Shown here piece by piece: positions 55,646-64,000 of a stretch of DNA of 64,000 nucleotides. Where the stretch lies: contig NZ_SOZA01000011.1 in assembly GCF_004519305.1 (NCBI RefSeq), forward strand, positions 1-64,000, in the 5' to 3' direction. Every line of letters starts with the position of its first letter. Positions within the stretch are counted from its first letter, which is position 1. Origin of the DNA: Pseudomonas sp. RIT623 (lineage in GTDB: Bacteria; Pseudomonadota; Gammaproteobacteria; Pseudomonadales; Pseudomonadaceae). The notes under the pieces are model-generated. The model did not search any database. It was not told the DNA's origin and was given only the letters and a program-made list of their open reading frames with translations. A program made the position numbers and the translations under genes.

Positions 55646-56914
55646 ATGTCAGACCTGAAAACCGCCGCTCTCGAATACCACGCTCAGCCTCGTCCGGGGA
55701 AACTGAGCGTCGAGCTCTCCAAGCCCACCGCCACTGCCCGCGACCTCGCCCTGGCCTACAGCCCAGGCGTCGCCGAACCCGTGCGTGAGATCGGTCGTGA
55801 TCCAGAGCTGGCCTACAAGTACACCGGCAAGGGCAACCTGGTCGCGGTGATTTCCGATGGCACCGCCATCCTCGGTCTGGGTGACCTCGGCCCGCTGGCC
55901 TCCAAGCCAGTGATGGAAGGCAAGGGTGTTCTGTTCAAGCGTTTCGCCGGTATCGATGTGTTCGACATCGAAGTCGAGTCCGAGAGCCCGCAGGCTTTCA
56001 TCGACACCGTACGCCGCATCTCCATCACCTTCGGTGGCATCAACCTCGAGGACATCAAGGCGCCAGAGTGCTTCGAGATCGAGCGCACCCTGATCGAGCA
56101 GTGCGACATCCCGGTGTTCCACGATGACCAGCATGGCACTGCCATCGTCACTGCGGCCGGTATGATCAACGCCCTGGAAATCGCCGGCAAGAAGCTCGAA
56201 GACGCCAAGATCGTCTGCCTGGGTGCCGGTGCCGCCGCCATCTCCTGCATGAAGCTGCTGGTGAGCATGGGTGCCAAGGTCGAGAACATCTTCATGATCG
56301 ACCGCAGCGGCGTGATCCACGCTGGCCGTGACGACCTGAACCAGTACAAGGCCCAGTTCGCCCACGCCACCGACAAGCGCACCCTGGCCGACGCCCTCGA
56401 CGGCGCCGATGTGTTCGTCGGCCTGTCCGGCCCGAACCTGCTGAGCGCCGAAGGCCTGAAATCGATGGCGGCCAACCCGATCGTGTTCGCCTGCTCGAAC
56501 CCTGATCCGGAAATCAAGCCAGAGCTGGCCCACGCCACTCGCAGCGACGTGATCATGGCCACCGGTCGTTCCGACTACCCGAACCAGGTCAACAACGTAT
56601 TGGGCTTCCCGTTCATTTTCCGTGGTGCCCTGGACGTTCGCGCCAAGCGCATCAACGAAGAAATGAAGATCGCCGCCGCCATCGCCCTGAAGGACCTGGC
56701 CAAGCAGCCGGTGCCGCAGGAAGTGTGCGAGGCCTACGGTGTGCAGGCCCTGGAATTCGGCCGTGAATACATCATTCCGAAGCCTCTGGACGCACGTCTG
56801 ATCACCGTGGTTTCCGATGCCGTGGCCAAGGCCGCCATCGAATCCGGCGTGGCTACCCTGCCGTATCCGAAGCACTATCCGCTGAAAAGCGTGGATGACG
56901 TGTTCAACGGCTGA
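55646..56914 (+). CDS. maeB: Malic enzyme (NAD(P)-dependent), MaeB-like without PTA domain
   Basis: This 422-residue enzyme oxidatively decarboxylates malate to pyruvate. Active-site features are DLALAYSPGVAEP (Tyr), YKYTGKGNLVAVISDGTAILG (Lys region), metal/ligand FHDDQHGTAIVTAAG and nucleotide site VCLGAGAAAISCM. It lacks the ~330-residue phosphotransacetylase tail that MaeB of E. coli carries. ATG 55646 is preferred to 55637 because the GCGGA ribosome site has better spacing. A good terminator follows. Confidence 0.93.
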   Translation: MSDLKTAALEYHAQPRPGKLSVELSKPTATARDLALAYSPGVAEPVREIGRDPELAYKYTGKGNLVAVISDGTAILGLGDLGPLASKPVMEGKGVLFKRFAGIDVFDIEVESESPQAFIDTVRRISITFGGINLEDIKAPECFEIERTLIEQCDIPVFHDDQHGTAIVTAAGMINALEIAGKKLEDAKIVCLGAGAAAISCMKLLVSMGAKVENIFMIDRSGVIHAGRDDLNQYKAQFAHATDKRTLADALDGADVFVGLSGPNLLSAEGLKSMAANPIVFACSNPDPEIKPELAHATRSDVIMATGRSDYPNQVNNVLGFPFIFRGALDVRAKRINEEMKIAAAIALKDLAKQPVPQEVCEAYGVQALEFGREYIIPKPLDARLITVVSDAVAKAAIESGVATLPYPKHYPLKSVDDVFNG

Positions 56915-56932
56915 TCCAGCCGTAGCGACATG

Positions 56933-56966
56933 AAAAAGCCCCGGCTCGTGAGAGTCGGGGCTTTTT
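56933..56966 (+). terminator. maeB terminator
   Basis: AAAAAGCCCCGGCTC and GAGTCGGGGCTTTTT pair (one G-T) around a 4-base loop with a T-run, about 19 bases after the stop. Confidence 0.94.
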
Positions 56967-57017
56967 GTTTGCCGATGTCCGGCTGACGCGGTCCCTTGTA
57001 GGAGCGGCCTGTCAGGT

Positions 57018-59471
57018 TTAGAACAGATCCATCGGCGCTGCTTCATCCGCTGGCAGCGGGCTGCCTGGTGCCGCGCCATTGCCCAGTTCGTCCACCGAAG
57101 GCGGCGAATCTTCGGCCTTGAACAGCTCGAAGTAGGCATTCGGCGTGCTTGGTGTGGCGGCGCGGCCGCTCACTGGATCAACGCGCAGGCTGAGAATTCC
57201 CTCGGGCTCGGCGGGCGCATGCTCGGGCATGCCCTTGAGGGCGGCGCCCATGAAACTCATCCAGATCGGCAGGGCCACGGTGCCGCCGTACTCGCGGCGG
57301 CCCAGGGTTTCCGGCTGGTCGAAACCGACCCATACGGTGGTGACGTAGTCGGCGTTGTAACCGGAGAACCAGGCGTCCTTGGACTCGTTGGTGGTACCGG
57401 TCTTGCCCGCCAGGTCGGTACGGCCCAGGGCCAGCGCCCGGCGGCCGGTGCCACGCTTGATCACGTCCTGCAGCATGCTGGTGAGGATGTACGCGGTGCG
57501 CCCGTCGATGATCTGCTCGGCCACTGCTGGCGCCTGCGGCGCAGCCGCGACCTGGCCGTAGGCCGATGGCGCCTCGCCGGGTACCGGTGCGACGTTGATC
57601 GGCTGCTCGGGAGCGGCGAGACCGGCCTGGTCCTGGCTGCCCTGGGGCACGCGAGCCGGGTTGGCGGTGAACAGCGTCTCGCCGTTGCGGCTGTCGATAC
57701 GCTCGATCAGGTAGGGGCTGATCTTGTAGCCGCCGTTGGCGAAGGCGCTCCAGCCGGTGGCGATCTCCATCGGGGTCAGCGTCGCGGTGCCCAGTGCCAG
57801 CGACAGGTTGCGCGGCAGGTCCTGCTTGTTGAAGCCGAACTTGGCGATGTAGTCGATGGTGCGGTCCACGCCCATGGCTTGTAGCAGGCGGATCGACACC
57901 AGGTTACGCGACTTGTACAGCGCCTCGCGCATGCGGATTGGGCCGAGGAAGGTGTTGGTGTCGTTCTTCGGGCGCCAGACCTTGTCCAGGTATTCGTCGA
58001 CGAACACGATCGGCGCGTCGTTGACCAGGCTGGCGGCGGTGTAGCCGTTGTCCAGGGCAGCGCTATAGACGAAAGGCTTGAAGCTCGATCCCGGCTGGCG
58101 CTTGGCCTGCATGGCACGGTTGTAGTTGCTCTGCTCGAACGAGAAACCGCCGACCAGGGCGCGGATGGCGCCATCGCGGGGGTCGAGGGTGACCAGTGCG
58201 CTCTGCGCGCCCGGCACCTGGCTGAACTTCAGCGTGCCGTCTTCCAGGCGCTGCAGGCGCACCAGGTCGCCGACCTGGGCGACATCGGCCGGTGCTTGCG
58301 GCGCGCGGCCCTGGGCGTTGCTGTTGAGGTATGGCCGGGCCCACTTCATGGTGTCCCAGGCCACGGTCTCTTCCAGGCCGCCACGGGTCATCACCTTCAG
58401 GCCAGTCTTCTCGACCTGGGTGACGATCGCCGGCTCCAGGCCGCCGAGGGTGCGTTGCTTGCCCAGGTCCTGCAGCCAGGCGGCGCGGGTCTTGCCAGGG
58501 AAACGTGCTTCCGGGCCGCGGTAGCCGTGGCGCTCGTCGTATACGCTGAGGCCGTTGAGCACGGCGTTGTTGGCCATCTGCTGGGTGGCGCTGGGCACCG
58601 TGGTGGTGACGCGGAAACCTTCGGTATAGGCGTCGCTACCGTAGCGGCCGACCATCTCGGCGCGGGCCATCTCGGCCACATAGGGGGCGCTCACTTCCGG
58701 GGTCGGCACGTGGTAGCTGGCGTTCAGCGGCTCGGCCAGGGCGGCCTGGTAACTGGTCTGGTCGATCTTGCCGAGCTTGTACATGCGCCCGAGGATCCAG
58801 TCGCGGCGCTCCTTGGCGCGCACCGGGTTGGCCAGCGGGTTGAAGCGCGACGGCGCCTTCGGCAGGCCGGCGATCATGGCCATCTGCGCCAGGCTGACAT
58901 CGCGGATCGACTTGCCGTAGTACACCTGCGCCGCGGCATCGATGCCATAGGCGCGGTTGCCCAGGTAGATCTTGTTGACGTACAGCTCGAGGATCTCGTC
59001 CTTGGTCAGCTCGCGCTCGATCTGCAGGGCCAGGAGAATCTCGTTGGTCTTGCGCGAGAAGCTGCGTTCGCTGGTCAGGAAGAAGTTCTTCGCCACCTGC
59101 ATGGTGATGGTGCTGCCGCCGGTCTGGATGTGCCCGGACTTGAGCAGCTGCGACGCTGCGCGCATCAGGCTGCTGGGATCGACGCCGTAGTGGTTGAGGA
59201 AATTGTCGTCCTCGGCCGACAGAAGCGCCTGGATGAACTGTGGGGGAATTTCCTGGAACTTGATGGGCGAGCGGCGCATTTCGCCGAACTCGGCAATCAG
59301 CTTGCCGTCGCTGCTGTAGACCCTCAGGGGGATTTGCAACTGGACGCTTCTGAGCGCGTCGACCGAGGGCAGGCTAGGGCTAAGATACAGAAACGCACCG
59401 CTCACACCGAGTACGAGCGCGCAGATGACTGCGACGAAAGACCACCAGAAGAACTTCAGCAGGCGTATCAA
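57018..59471 (-). CDS. mrcA: Penicillin-binding protein 1A, bifunctional
   Basis: This 817-residue inner-membrane enzyme polymerises and cross-links peptidoglycan. An N-terminal anchor (about residues 8-30) precedes the glycosyltransferase domain with catalytic Glu87 in AEDDNFLNHYGVD, then GGSTITMQVAKNFFL. An OB-like insert follows, then the transpeptidase with Ser462 in SSFK, SRN in KSRNLVS and KTGTT. Also called ponA. It is divergent from pilM, a conserved arrangement with aroK and aroB. Confidence 0.97.
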   Translation of the reverse strand: MIRLLKFFWWSFVAVICALVLGVSGAFLYLSPSLPSVDALRSVQLQIPLRVYSSDGKLIAEFGEMRRSPIKFQEIPPQFIQALLSAEDDNFLNHYGVDPSSLMRAASQLLKSGHIQTGGSTITMQVAKNFFLTSERSFSRKTNEILLALQIERELTKDEILELYVNKIYLGNRAYGIDAAAQVYYGKSIRDVSLAQMAMIAGLPKAPSRFNPLANPVRAKERRDWILGRMYKLGKIDQTSYQAALAEPLNASYHVPTPEVSAPYVAEMARAEMVGRYGSDAYTEGFRVTTTVPSATQQMANNAVLNGLSVYDERHGYRGPEARFPGKTRAAWLQDLGKQRTLGGLEPAIVTQVEKTGLKVMTRGGLEETVAWDTMKWARPYLNSNAQGRAPQAPADVAQVGDLVRLQRLEDGTLKFSQVPGAQSALVTLDPRDGAIRALVGGFSFEQSNYNRAMQAKRQPGSSFKPFVYSAALDNGYTAASLVNDAPIVFVDEYLDKVWRPKNDTNTFLGPIRMREALYKSRNLVSIRLLQAMGVDRTIDYIAKFGFNKQDLPRNLSLALGTATLTPMEIATGWSAFANGGYKISPYLIERIDSRNGETLFTANPARVPQGSQDQAGLAAPEQPINVAPVPGEAPSAYGQVAAAPQAPAVAEQIIDGRTAYILTSMLQDVIKRGTGRRALALGRTDLAGKTGTTNESKDAWFSGYNADYVTTVWVGFDQPETLGRREYGGTVALPIWMSFMGAALKGMPEHAPAEPEGILSLRVDPVSGRAATPSTPNAYFELFKAEDSPPSVDELGNGAAPGSPLPADEAAPMDLF

Positions 59472-59539
59472 GGCTTTGGGGTGTCCTGGTTGAGGAGTGG
59501 AGGGCGCGAGGGGCCGGCGGACGGGAAAATTCGCTGGGC

Positions 59540-59545
59540 ATTATA
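59540..59545 (-). promoter_or_regulatory. Probable -10 box of mrcA
   Basis: On the minus strand TATAAT lies in AATGCTTATAATGCCC, about 70 bases before the mrcA ATG. The -35 region is weak (CACCCG at 17 bases). Confidence 0.45.
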
Positions 59546-59640
59546 AGCATTTTTCGCCCCGCCGGGTGACCGTCCGGGGCGGCGCGGCGACCGCCTGCAG
59601 CGCAATGGCACGGGCTGCGCACGACAGGGAAGTGACAGTC

Positions 59641-60480
59641 ATGCTTGGAGACTTTGGCGGCAGCGTCGGTTCACTGCTGGGGGTGGAAATCACCGACGAT
59701 TCCATAAGAATGCTGCATCTGGGCCGGCAAAGGCGGGCCTTGCGGGTCGCCGGTTGGGCCGTCGAGCCTTTGCTGGGCACGCCGTCCGCGGGCGGCGGGC
59801 AACTGCAAACGGCGTTGCGCAAAGCGCATGAACGTTGCGCGACACGTCAGCGTCAGGTGGCCCTGGCACTGCCGGCCTCCCAGCTAATCTGCAAGGTTTG
59901 CCAAGTGGTGGCCGACCCGTCCGGTGAGGCCATGGAGGCACAATTGTTGGGGCTCGCCGACCAGCTCTTTCCTTTCCCGCTGGATGATCTTGCCCTGGAC
60001 TTTCAACTGCTCGGGCCCAGCGCCCAGGCGCCGGGCATGATCGACGCCCTGGTCGTGGCCTGTCGGCAGAGCCAGCTCGATCCCTTCGAGCAACTGTTCG
60101 CTCAGGTTGGGTTGGAGCTGGTGGCGGTAGAGGTGGACAGCGTAGTGCTTTGGCGCGCACTGACACCTGGCGACAGCCTGGTCCTGCAGATGGAAAACAC
60201 GCAACTGGTGACGCACCGCTGGGCGGATGGTGATGTGCCCCAGCGCCAGCAAAACGTGATGGTTTCGCCGGATCAATGGGGTGAACACATCGATGGGTTG
60301 GCTACAGCCCAGGAGGTCCTGTTGATCGGGGCCGCTGCCAGTCCTGGGCGAGCCCGGTCGATCTCCGAGCGGCTGGGAGTGGCCTGCCGCATGGCTTGTC
60401 CGCCCGCACTGGCTGGCTTGGAGGATATCGGTCCATCCATGGTGCTGGCTTACGGGCTGGCGCAGGGCGGTGCCGCATGA
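59641..60480 (+). CDS. pilM: Type IV pilus/competence assembly protein PilM-like (HofM-like)
   Basis: This 279-residue actin-fold protein is a cytosolic ATP-binding scaffold that holds PilN at the membrane. VGSLLGVEITDDSIRMLHL opens the domain and VALALPASQLICK is the second conserved element. It is about 70 residues shorter than PilM of P. aeruginosa and close in length to HofM of E. coli (259). The ATG at 59641 is preceded by GGGAAG. Stop overlaps pilN start by 4 bases. Confidence 0.85.
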   Translation: MLGDFGGSVGSLLGVEITDDSIRMLHLGRQRRALRVAGWAVEPLLGTPSAGGGQLQTALRKAHERCATRQRQVALALPASQLICKVCQVVADPSGEAMEAQLLGLADQLFPFPLDDLALDFQLLGPSAQAPGMIDALVVACRQSQLDPFEQLFAQVGLELVAVEVDSVVLWRALTPGDSLVLQMENTQLVTHRWADGDVPQRQQNVMVSPDQWGEHIDGLATAQEVLLIGAAASPGRARSISERLGVACRMACPPALAGLEDIGPSMVLAYGLAQGGAA

Positions 60481-61016
60481 GGGTGCGACTGAACCTGATG
60501 CCTTGGCGCGAGCAGCGGCGGGCGAAGACATTGCGGCGCTTTCAGCAGGTACTGGTGCTCAGCCTGGTCCTGGCCTTGGCTGGTGTGTTGCTGCTCGACC
60601 AGGCGGCGCGGGCACGGCTGGCGAGGCAGGCCGAAGTGGTTGCCCGGCACCAGGCTGAGCTTGCCCGGCTAGAGAGTGGACTGCTGCAGCTTGAGCGGCT
60701 GCGTGAGGCGCGCCAGGCGGCGCAGGCGCAATATGCCTCCTTGACCACGCTGCGTGCCAGGCAGGCGTTGCTACCGGGGCTGTTGCTCAGCCTGGAGCAG
60801 GCGATGCCCGAGGGGGCGCAACTGACCGAGGTGGACTGGCAGGGCGAGCGCTTGCAGCTAGCCGGGCTGGCCGCCTCGGCGGCGGTGGTGGCGCGGCTCA
60901 TGCGTGACTTGCAGCAGACCGGTGTGCTGCAGGAGGTCGAGCTGGTCCATTTGCGTTACCACCAGGCGGGTGACGAGTTTCTGCTGGCGGCGCGTTTGTC
61001 GCCGGAGGCGTCATGA
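60477..61016 (+). CDS. pilN: Type IV pilus/competence assembly protein PilN-like
   Basis: This 179-residue bitopic inner-membrane protein has a short cytosolic tail with the PilM-binding motif VRLNLMPWREQRR, one membrane helix (about residues 24-42), a heptad-rich stretch (about 45-90) and a ferredoxin-like C-terminal part. Length equals HofN (179). It overlaps pilM and pilOP by 4 bases each. Confidence 0.88.
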   Translation: MRVRLNLMPWREQRRAKTLRRFQQVLVLSLVLALAGVLLLDQAARARLARQAEVVARHQAELARLESGLLQLERLREARQAAQAQYASLTTLRARQALLPGLLLSLEQAMPEGAQLTEVDWQGERLQLAGLAASAAVVARLMRDLQQTGVLQEVELVHLRYHQAGDEFLLAARLSPEAS

Positions 61017-62023
61017 ATGGCTGGCGCTGGGGCGACTGGCAAGCGCGGGTCTGTCGGTCCCCGGCATTCGGCGTCGTGCTGGTCTCGTTAGGCGTATTAG
61101 CGGTGCTGGTCGCGGGGTACTTCATTCGTCTTCGCGAGCCGGGCCTTGCGTATGGCGCGGCTGCCGTCCAGGCACGTGCCGTGCAGCAAGCGTTGCGGGA
61201 GCGTGAAGCGCAGCTCGTTGAGCTGGGTGCCGAACGTCAGGCGCTTGAGGAGGCCGAACAGCATGTGCGCACGGAGCGCTGGCGACTTTCCGCAGGGGAG
61301 GGCATCAGCGACTGGCTCGATACCTTGGCGGTATCCGGCCACGAGCACGGCCTGTTGTTCGAGCGCCTCGATGTGCGCGAGGAACAGCGTGAGCTGGATT
61401 ATCGGCTGATTCCCCTGGAAGTCCGGGTGAGGGGGCGTTACCCGGCGGTGCGTGCCTGGCTGGAACAAGGGCAACGGCAGTTGCGCTTGTTGAACGTGGC
61501 GCGGCTGCGCCTGACTCGGGCTGATGAGCGTTCGGACCTGATCGTGGGGCAGTTGCTGATCAATGCCTATCACGCCGGCGAAGCGTTGCCGGTACCGGCC
61601 GAGCTGGCGCACGAGCCTGCTCGGCAGGCCCTGGCCGTGACGGCATTCGATCCATTCCGGGCCTGGTCATCGGCGCGGCCGGGTCTTGGGCTTGGCCGTA
61701 TCCCGCTGGACCAGTTGGAAATGGTTGGCACTCTGGCGCGTGGCGGGCGGCATCAAGCGCTGTTGCGCTCGGGTGGTCATGTGTATCGGGTCGGGGAGGG
61801 CGAGACGCTGGGGCGTGACGAAGGGCTAGTGGTGGCCATTGCGGCGGACCAGGTAACAGTGCGCGAGCGGATCTATATCGGGGATGCCTGGCAGGAGCGC
61901 CACCGGTATCTGCTGCTTGGGGGGCGTGTGAAGGGGGAGGTCAGGGATGAAGTCGATGCAATGGTTGGGCACGATGCTGCTCGTACTGGTGGGGGCGCGG
62001 GGCGCCTTGGCGACAGAGGGTGA
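61013..62023 (+). CDS. PilO-PilP fusion protein of pilus/DNA-uptake machinery
   Basis: This 336-residue protein joins two alignment subunits in one chain. Residues 1-200: cytosolic tail, one helix (about 17-40), heptads and a PilO-like fold with LDYRLIPLEVRVRGRYPAVRAWL. Residues about 215-310: a PilP-like beta domain with FDPFRAW, LDQLEMVGTLARGG, HVYRVGEGETLG and VTVRERIY, the pattern of PilP, which docks onto the secretin. There is no lipobox, since the membrane anchor is supplied by the PilO part. Its last ~25 residues overlap the pilQ signal peptide by 77 bases, an unusual length. Confidence 0.82.
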   Translation: MNGWRWGDWQARVCRSPAFGVVLVSLGVLAVLVAGYFIRLREPGLAYGAAAVQARAVQQALREREAQLVELGAERQALEEAEQHVRTERWRLSAGEGISDWLDTLAVSGHEHGLLFERLDVREEQRELDYRLIPLEVRVRGRYPAVRAWLEQGQRQLRLLNVARLRLTRADERSDLIVGQLLINAYHAGEALPVPAELAHEPARQALAVTAFDPFRAWSSARPGLGLGRIPLDQLEMVGTLARGGRHQALLRSGGHVYRVGEGETLGRDEGLVVAIAADQVTVRERIYIGDAWQERHRYLLLGGRVKGEVRDEVDAMVGHDAARTGGGAGRLGDRG

Positions 62024-63215
62024 GCCGCTGTCGCTGAACTTCCAGGACGTCGAAGTTCGCGCGGTCCTGCAGATCATGGCGGACTATGTGGGGGTCAACC
62101 TGGTGGCCAGTGACACAGTGCAGGGGCGGATCACCTTGCGTCTGGAGCAGGTGCCATGGGACCAGGCCCTTGACCTGGTGCTGCGCAGCCGGGGCCTTGG
62201 TCGTCGTCAGGAGGGTAACGTGTTGCTGGTCGCGCCCTTGGCGGAGCTGACCGAGCGGACTATGGGCGTTCGCCAGGAGCAGGCCCTGGAAGCGCAGTTG
62301 GAGCCGCTGCAACGCGCATTGATCCCGGTGTTCCATGCCAAGGCGGCGGAGCTGGCCGAGCTGCTGATGGCTAGCCTGTCCGGCGACGATATCCTCGCCG
62401 GGCGTGGCACCGTCAGTGTGGATGCGCGTACCAATACCTTGGTGCTCGTCCAGCCTGCGCGGCAGCTGGTGGAGCTGCGCAGGCTGGTGGCGCAGCTGGA
62501 CGTGCCGGTGCGCCAGGTGATGATAGAGGCGCGGATCGTCGAGGCCAGCGTCGATTATGAAAAGGCCCTCGGCGTACGCTGGGGCGGGCCGCTGTATGGC
62601 CAGGACAACGGCCTGGGCAGCGAGCTGTTCGTTGACCTTGGTGTCGAGCGTGCCACCTCCGGCCTGGGTGTCGGCCTGCTGCGCAGCGACATTCTGCTCG
62701 ACCTGGAGCTCAGTGCCATGGAAAAGAGCGGCAATGGCGAGATCATCTCCCAGCCCAAGGTGGTCACCGCCGACAAGGAAACCGCGCGGATCCTCAAGGG
62801 TACCGAGGTACCCTACCAGGAAACCACCAGGAGCGGTGCCACCTCCATCTCCTTTCGCGAGGCCTCGCTGTCGCTGGAGGTGACCCCGCAGATTACCCCT
62901 GACGGCAAGGTAGTGATGGCGGTACGGGTGACCAAGGACGAGCCGGACTTCATCAATGCCCTGAACAACGTACCGCCGATTCGCAAGAACGAGGTCAATG
63001 CCAAGGTGCGCGTGGCCGATGGCGAAACCATTGTGATTGGCGGCGTGTACTCGACGTCGCATAACAAAGTGGTCGACAAGGTGCCATTTTTTGGCGATCT
63101 GCCGTATGTTGGACGGCTGTTTCGACGCGATGCTTTACAAGAGAAAAAATCCGAGCTGCTGGTCTTCCTGACTCCGCGTATCATGAGTGACCAGGCGATT
63201 GCTGTGAGTCGTTGA
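61947..63215 (+). CDS. pilQ: Secretin PilQ-like (HofQ-like), short form
   Basis: This 422-residue outer-membrane secretin has a signal peptide ([13 protein letters not shown]) and one N0-type domain ([19 protein letters not shown]), an N1-like domain, and a C-terminal secretin core with [35 protein letters not shown], and the ending [15 protein letters not shown]. The AMIN domains and much of the N-terminal half of pilus PilQ (about 714 residues) are absent; length is near HofQ (412). It channels DNA or pilus through the outer membrane. ATG 61947 overlaps pilOP. aroK follows after 4 bases. Confidence 0.9.
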   Translation: MKSMQWLGTMLLVLVGARGALATEGEPLSLNFQDVEVRAVLQIMADYVGVNLVASDTVQGRITLRLEQVPWDQALDLVLRSRGLGRRQEGNVLLVAPLAELTERTMGVRQEQALEAQLEPLQRALIPVFHAKAAELAELLMASLSGDDILAGRGTVSVDARTNTLVLVQPARQLVELRRLVAQLDVPVRQVMIEARIVEASVDYEKALGVRWGGPLYGQDNGLGSELFVDLGVERATSGLGVGLLRSDILLDLELSAMEKSGNGEIISQPKVVTADKETARILKGTEVPYQETTRSGATSISFREASLSLEVTPQITPDGKVVMAVRVTKDEPDFINALNNVPPIRKNEVNAKVRVADGETIVIGGVYSTSHNKVVDKVPFFGDLPYVGRLFRRDALQEKKSELLVFLTPRIMSDQAIAVSR

Positions 63216-63219
63216 TTCT

Positions 63220-63738
63220 GTGCGAAATTTGATACTTGTGGGGCCCATGGGCGCTGGAAAAAGCACCATCGGACGCCTGTTGGCCAAAGAGCTGCGCCTG
63301 CTGTTCAAGGATTCCGACAAGGAAATCGAGCTGCGAACCGGCGCCAACATCCCGTGGATCTTCGACAAGGAAGGCGAGCCGGGCTTTCGTGATCGCGAGC
63401 AAGCGATGATCGCCGAGCTTTGCGCCCTTGATGGCGTGGTGCTGGCCACCGGTGGCGGCGCGGTGATGCGCGATGCCAACCGTGCCGCGCTGTACGCCGG
63501 TGGGCGGGTGATCTACCTGCATGCCTCGGTGGAGCAGCAGGTCGGGCGCACCTCGCGGGATCGCAACCGACCGCTGCTGCGCACTGCCAACCCAGAGGCC
63601 ACCCTGCGGGCCTTGCTGGAAACCCGGGACCCGCTCTATCGCGAGATCGCCGACCTGGTGGTAGAAACCGACGAACGGCCACCGCGCATGGTGGTGCTGG
63701 ACATTCTCGAGCGCTTGCAGAAGTTGCCGCCCCGCTGA
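63220..63738 (+). CDS. aroK: Shikimate kinase I
   Basis: This 172-residue enzyme phosphorylates shikimate with ATP in aromatic amino-acid synthesis. It opens with a GTG; the P-loop is GPMGAGKST at residues 8-16, the shikimate-binding Asp lies in KDSDKEIE, and [11 protein letters not shown] and RDRNRPLL are conserved. The order pilQ-aroK-aroB is that of E. coli and Pseudomonas. Confidence 0.97.
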   Translation: MRNLILVGPMGAGKSTIGRLLAKELRLLFKDSDKEIELRTGANIPWIFDKEGEPGFRDREQAMIAELCALDGVVLATGGGAVMRDANRAALYAGGRVIYLHASVEQQVGRTSRDRNRPLLRTANPEATLRALLETRDPLYREIADLVVETDERPPRMVVLDILERLQKLPPR

Positions 63739-63836
63739 GCGGGGACTATGCTCGGCGACCAACGCCGAGACGGGGTTGAACGTCATCGCGCGGGGCCGCT
63801 CCGACGCCACCGCGCCTTAGTACATTGTGGGGATAC

Positions 63837-64000
63837 ATGCAGACACTAAAGGTCGACCTGGGCGAACGTAGCTACCCGATCTACATTGGCGAGGGCCTGC
63901 TGGACCAGCCCGAGCTGCTGGCGCCGCACATTGCCGGCCGGCAGGTCGCCATCGTCTCCAACGAGACCGTCGCCCCACTGTACCTCGAACGCCTGAGCAA
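63837..64000 (+). CDS. aroB: 3-dehydroquinate synthase (start only, runs off the window)
   Basis: The first 54 codons: [20 protein letters not shown] is the family opening, and [17 protein letters not shown] the first Rossmann strand. TGTGGGGA precedes the ATG. It makes 3-dehydroquinate from DAHP and is the next gene after aroK in most gammaproteobacteria. The rest of the gene lies beyond base 64000. Confidence 0.95.
   Translation, partial: MQTLKVDLGERSYPIYIGEGLLDQPELLAPHIAGRQVAIVSNETVAPLYLERLS

Noticed and set aside
55649..57139. A 496-codon minus-strand frame opposite malic enzyme
   Set aside because: It spans the maeB gene, its terminator and the end of mrcA in the wrong phase.
63739..63836. 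Small gene or RNA between aroK and aroB
   Set aside because: The 98-base gap has no frame with a good ribosome site, and no strong hairpin; it is read as a simple spacer.

Overview
The window is a high-GC stretch of chromosome from a fluorescent Pseudomonas, almost certainly of the P. putida group. Three things point there. The gene order ilvD–rlmI–HDOD–mutM–ggt–coaD–(calB cluster)–rsmD–M16–ftsYEX–rpoH–mtgA–thiSG–trmB–hemW–rdgB–metWX–proC–pilT–argS–priA–rpmE–maeB–mrcA–pilMNOPQ–aroKB matches what I remember of that group. The protein sequences look like Pseudomonas. The gaps between genes repeatedly carry the group's GGAGCCGGCTTGCCGGCGAA-type REP elements. I see no rRNA, tRNA, CRISPR array, insertion sequence or prophage. 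Identifications rest on motif recognition by eye; no database search was run.

Layout. 0.1-4.2 kb: a hexanucleotide tandem repeat, then an ABC importer of the 2-aminoethylphosphonate type (ATPase, fused double permease, binding protein). 4.3-7.1 kb: a GTPase/DUF3482 and DUF2868 membrane-protein pair, divergent from folA. 7.7-10.4 kb: a TcyP-type cystine transporter divergent from a periplasmic phosphorylcholine phosphatase, with a perfect palindrome between them. 10.6-18.4 kb: ilvD, rlmI, HDOD–mutM, and ggt–ferredoxin–coaD. 18.5-24.9 kb: an alcohol/aldehyde oxidation operon (calB, a Tat-lipoprotein small subunit, a GMC oxidoreductase) divergent from a TetR regulator, then a sulfurtransferase and a YheT-type hydrolase. 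25-31.2 kb: two M16 peptidase gene pairs on either side of rsmD. 31.4-35.6 kb: ftsY-ftsE-ftsX-rpoH. 35.8-40.7 kb: mtgA, a DUF423 protein, thiS-thiG-trmB, a secreted trypsin-like protease and a DUF3392 protein. 40.7-47 kb: a minus-strand run hemW-rdgB-DUF4426-metW-metX-yggT-proC-yggS. 47-54.3 kb: pilT, an NlpC/P60 peptidase, a TM2 protein, a SPOR protein, argS and priA. 54.4-57 kb: rpmE, a thermonuclease and malic enzyme. 57-64 kb: mrcA divergent from pilM-pilN-pilOP-pilQ, then aroK and the start of aroB.

Most of the window is housekeeping: envelope and division (ftsYEX, mtgA, mrcA, SPOR, NlpC), amino-acid and cofactor synthesis (ilvD, metWX, proC, aroKB, thiSG, coaD, folA), RNA modification (rlmI, rsmD, trmB) and DNA maintenance (mutM, rdgB, priA). 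The accessory parts deserve most attention. They are the extra M16 pair (24983-27665), which looks like a local duplicate of the neighbouring exported pair that has lost its export signals and has a leader able to fold over its own ribosome binding site and start codon; the secreted trypsin-like protein at 38964-40367; the compact pilus/DNA-uptake operon with a PilO-PilP fusion; and the calB/GMC operon, whose small subunit carries a combined Tat and lipoprotein signal.
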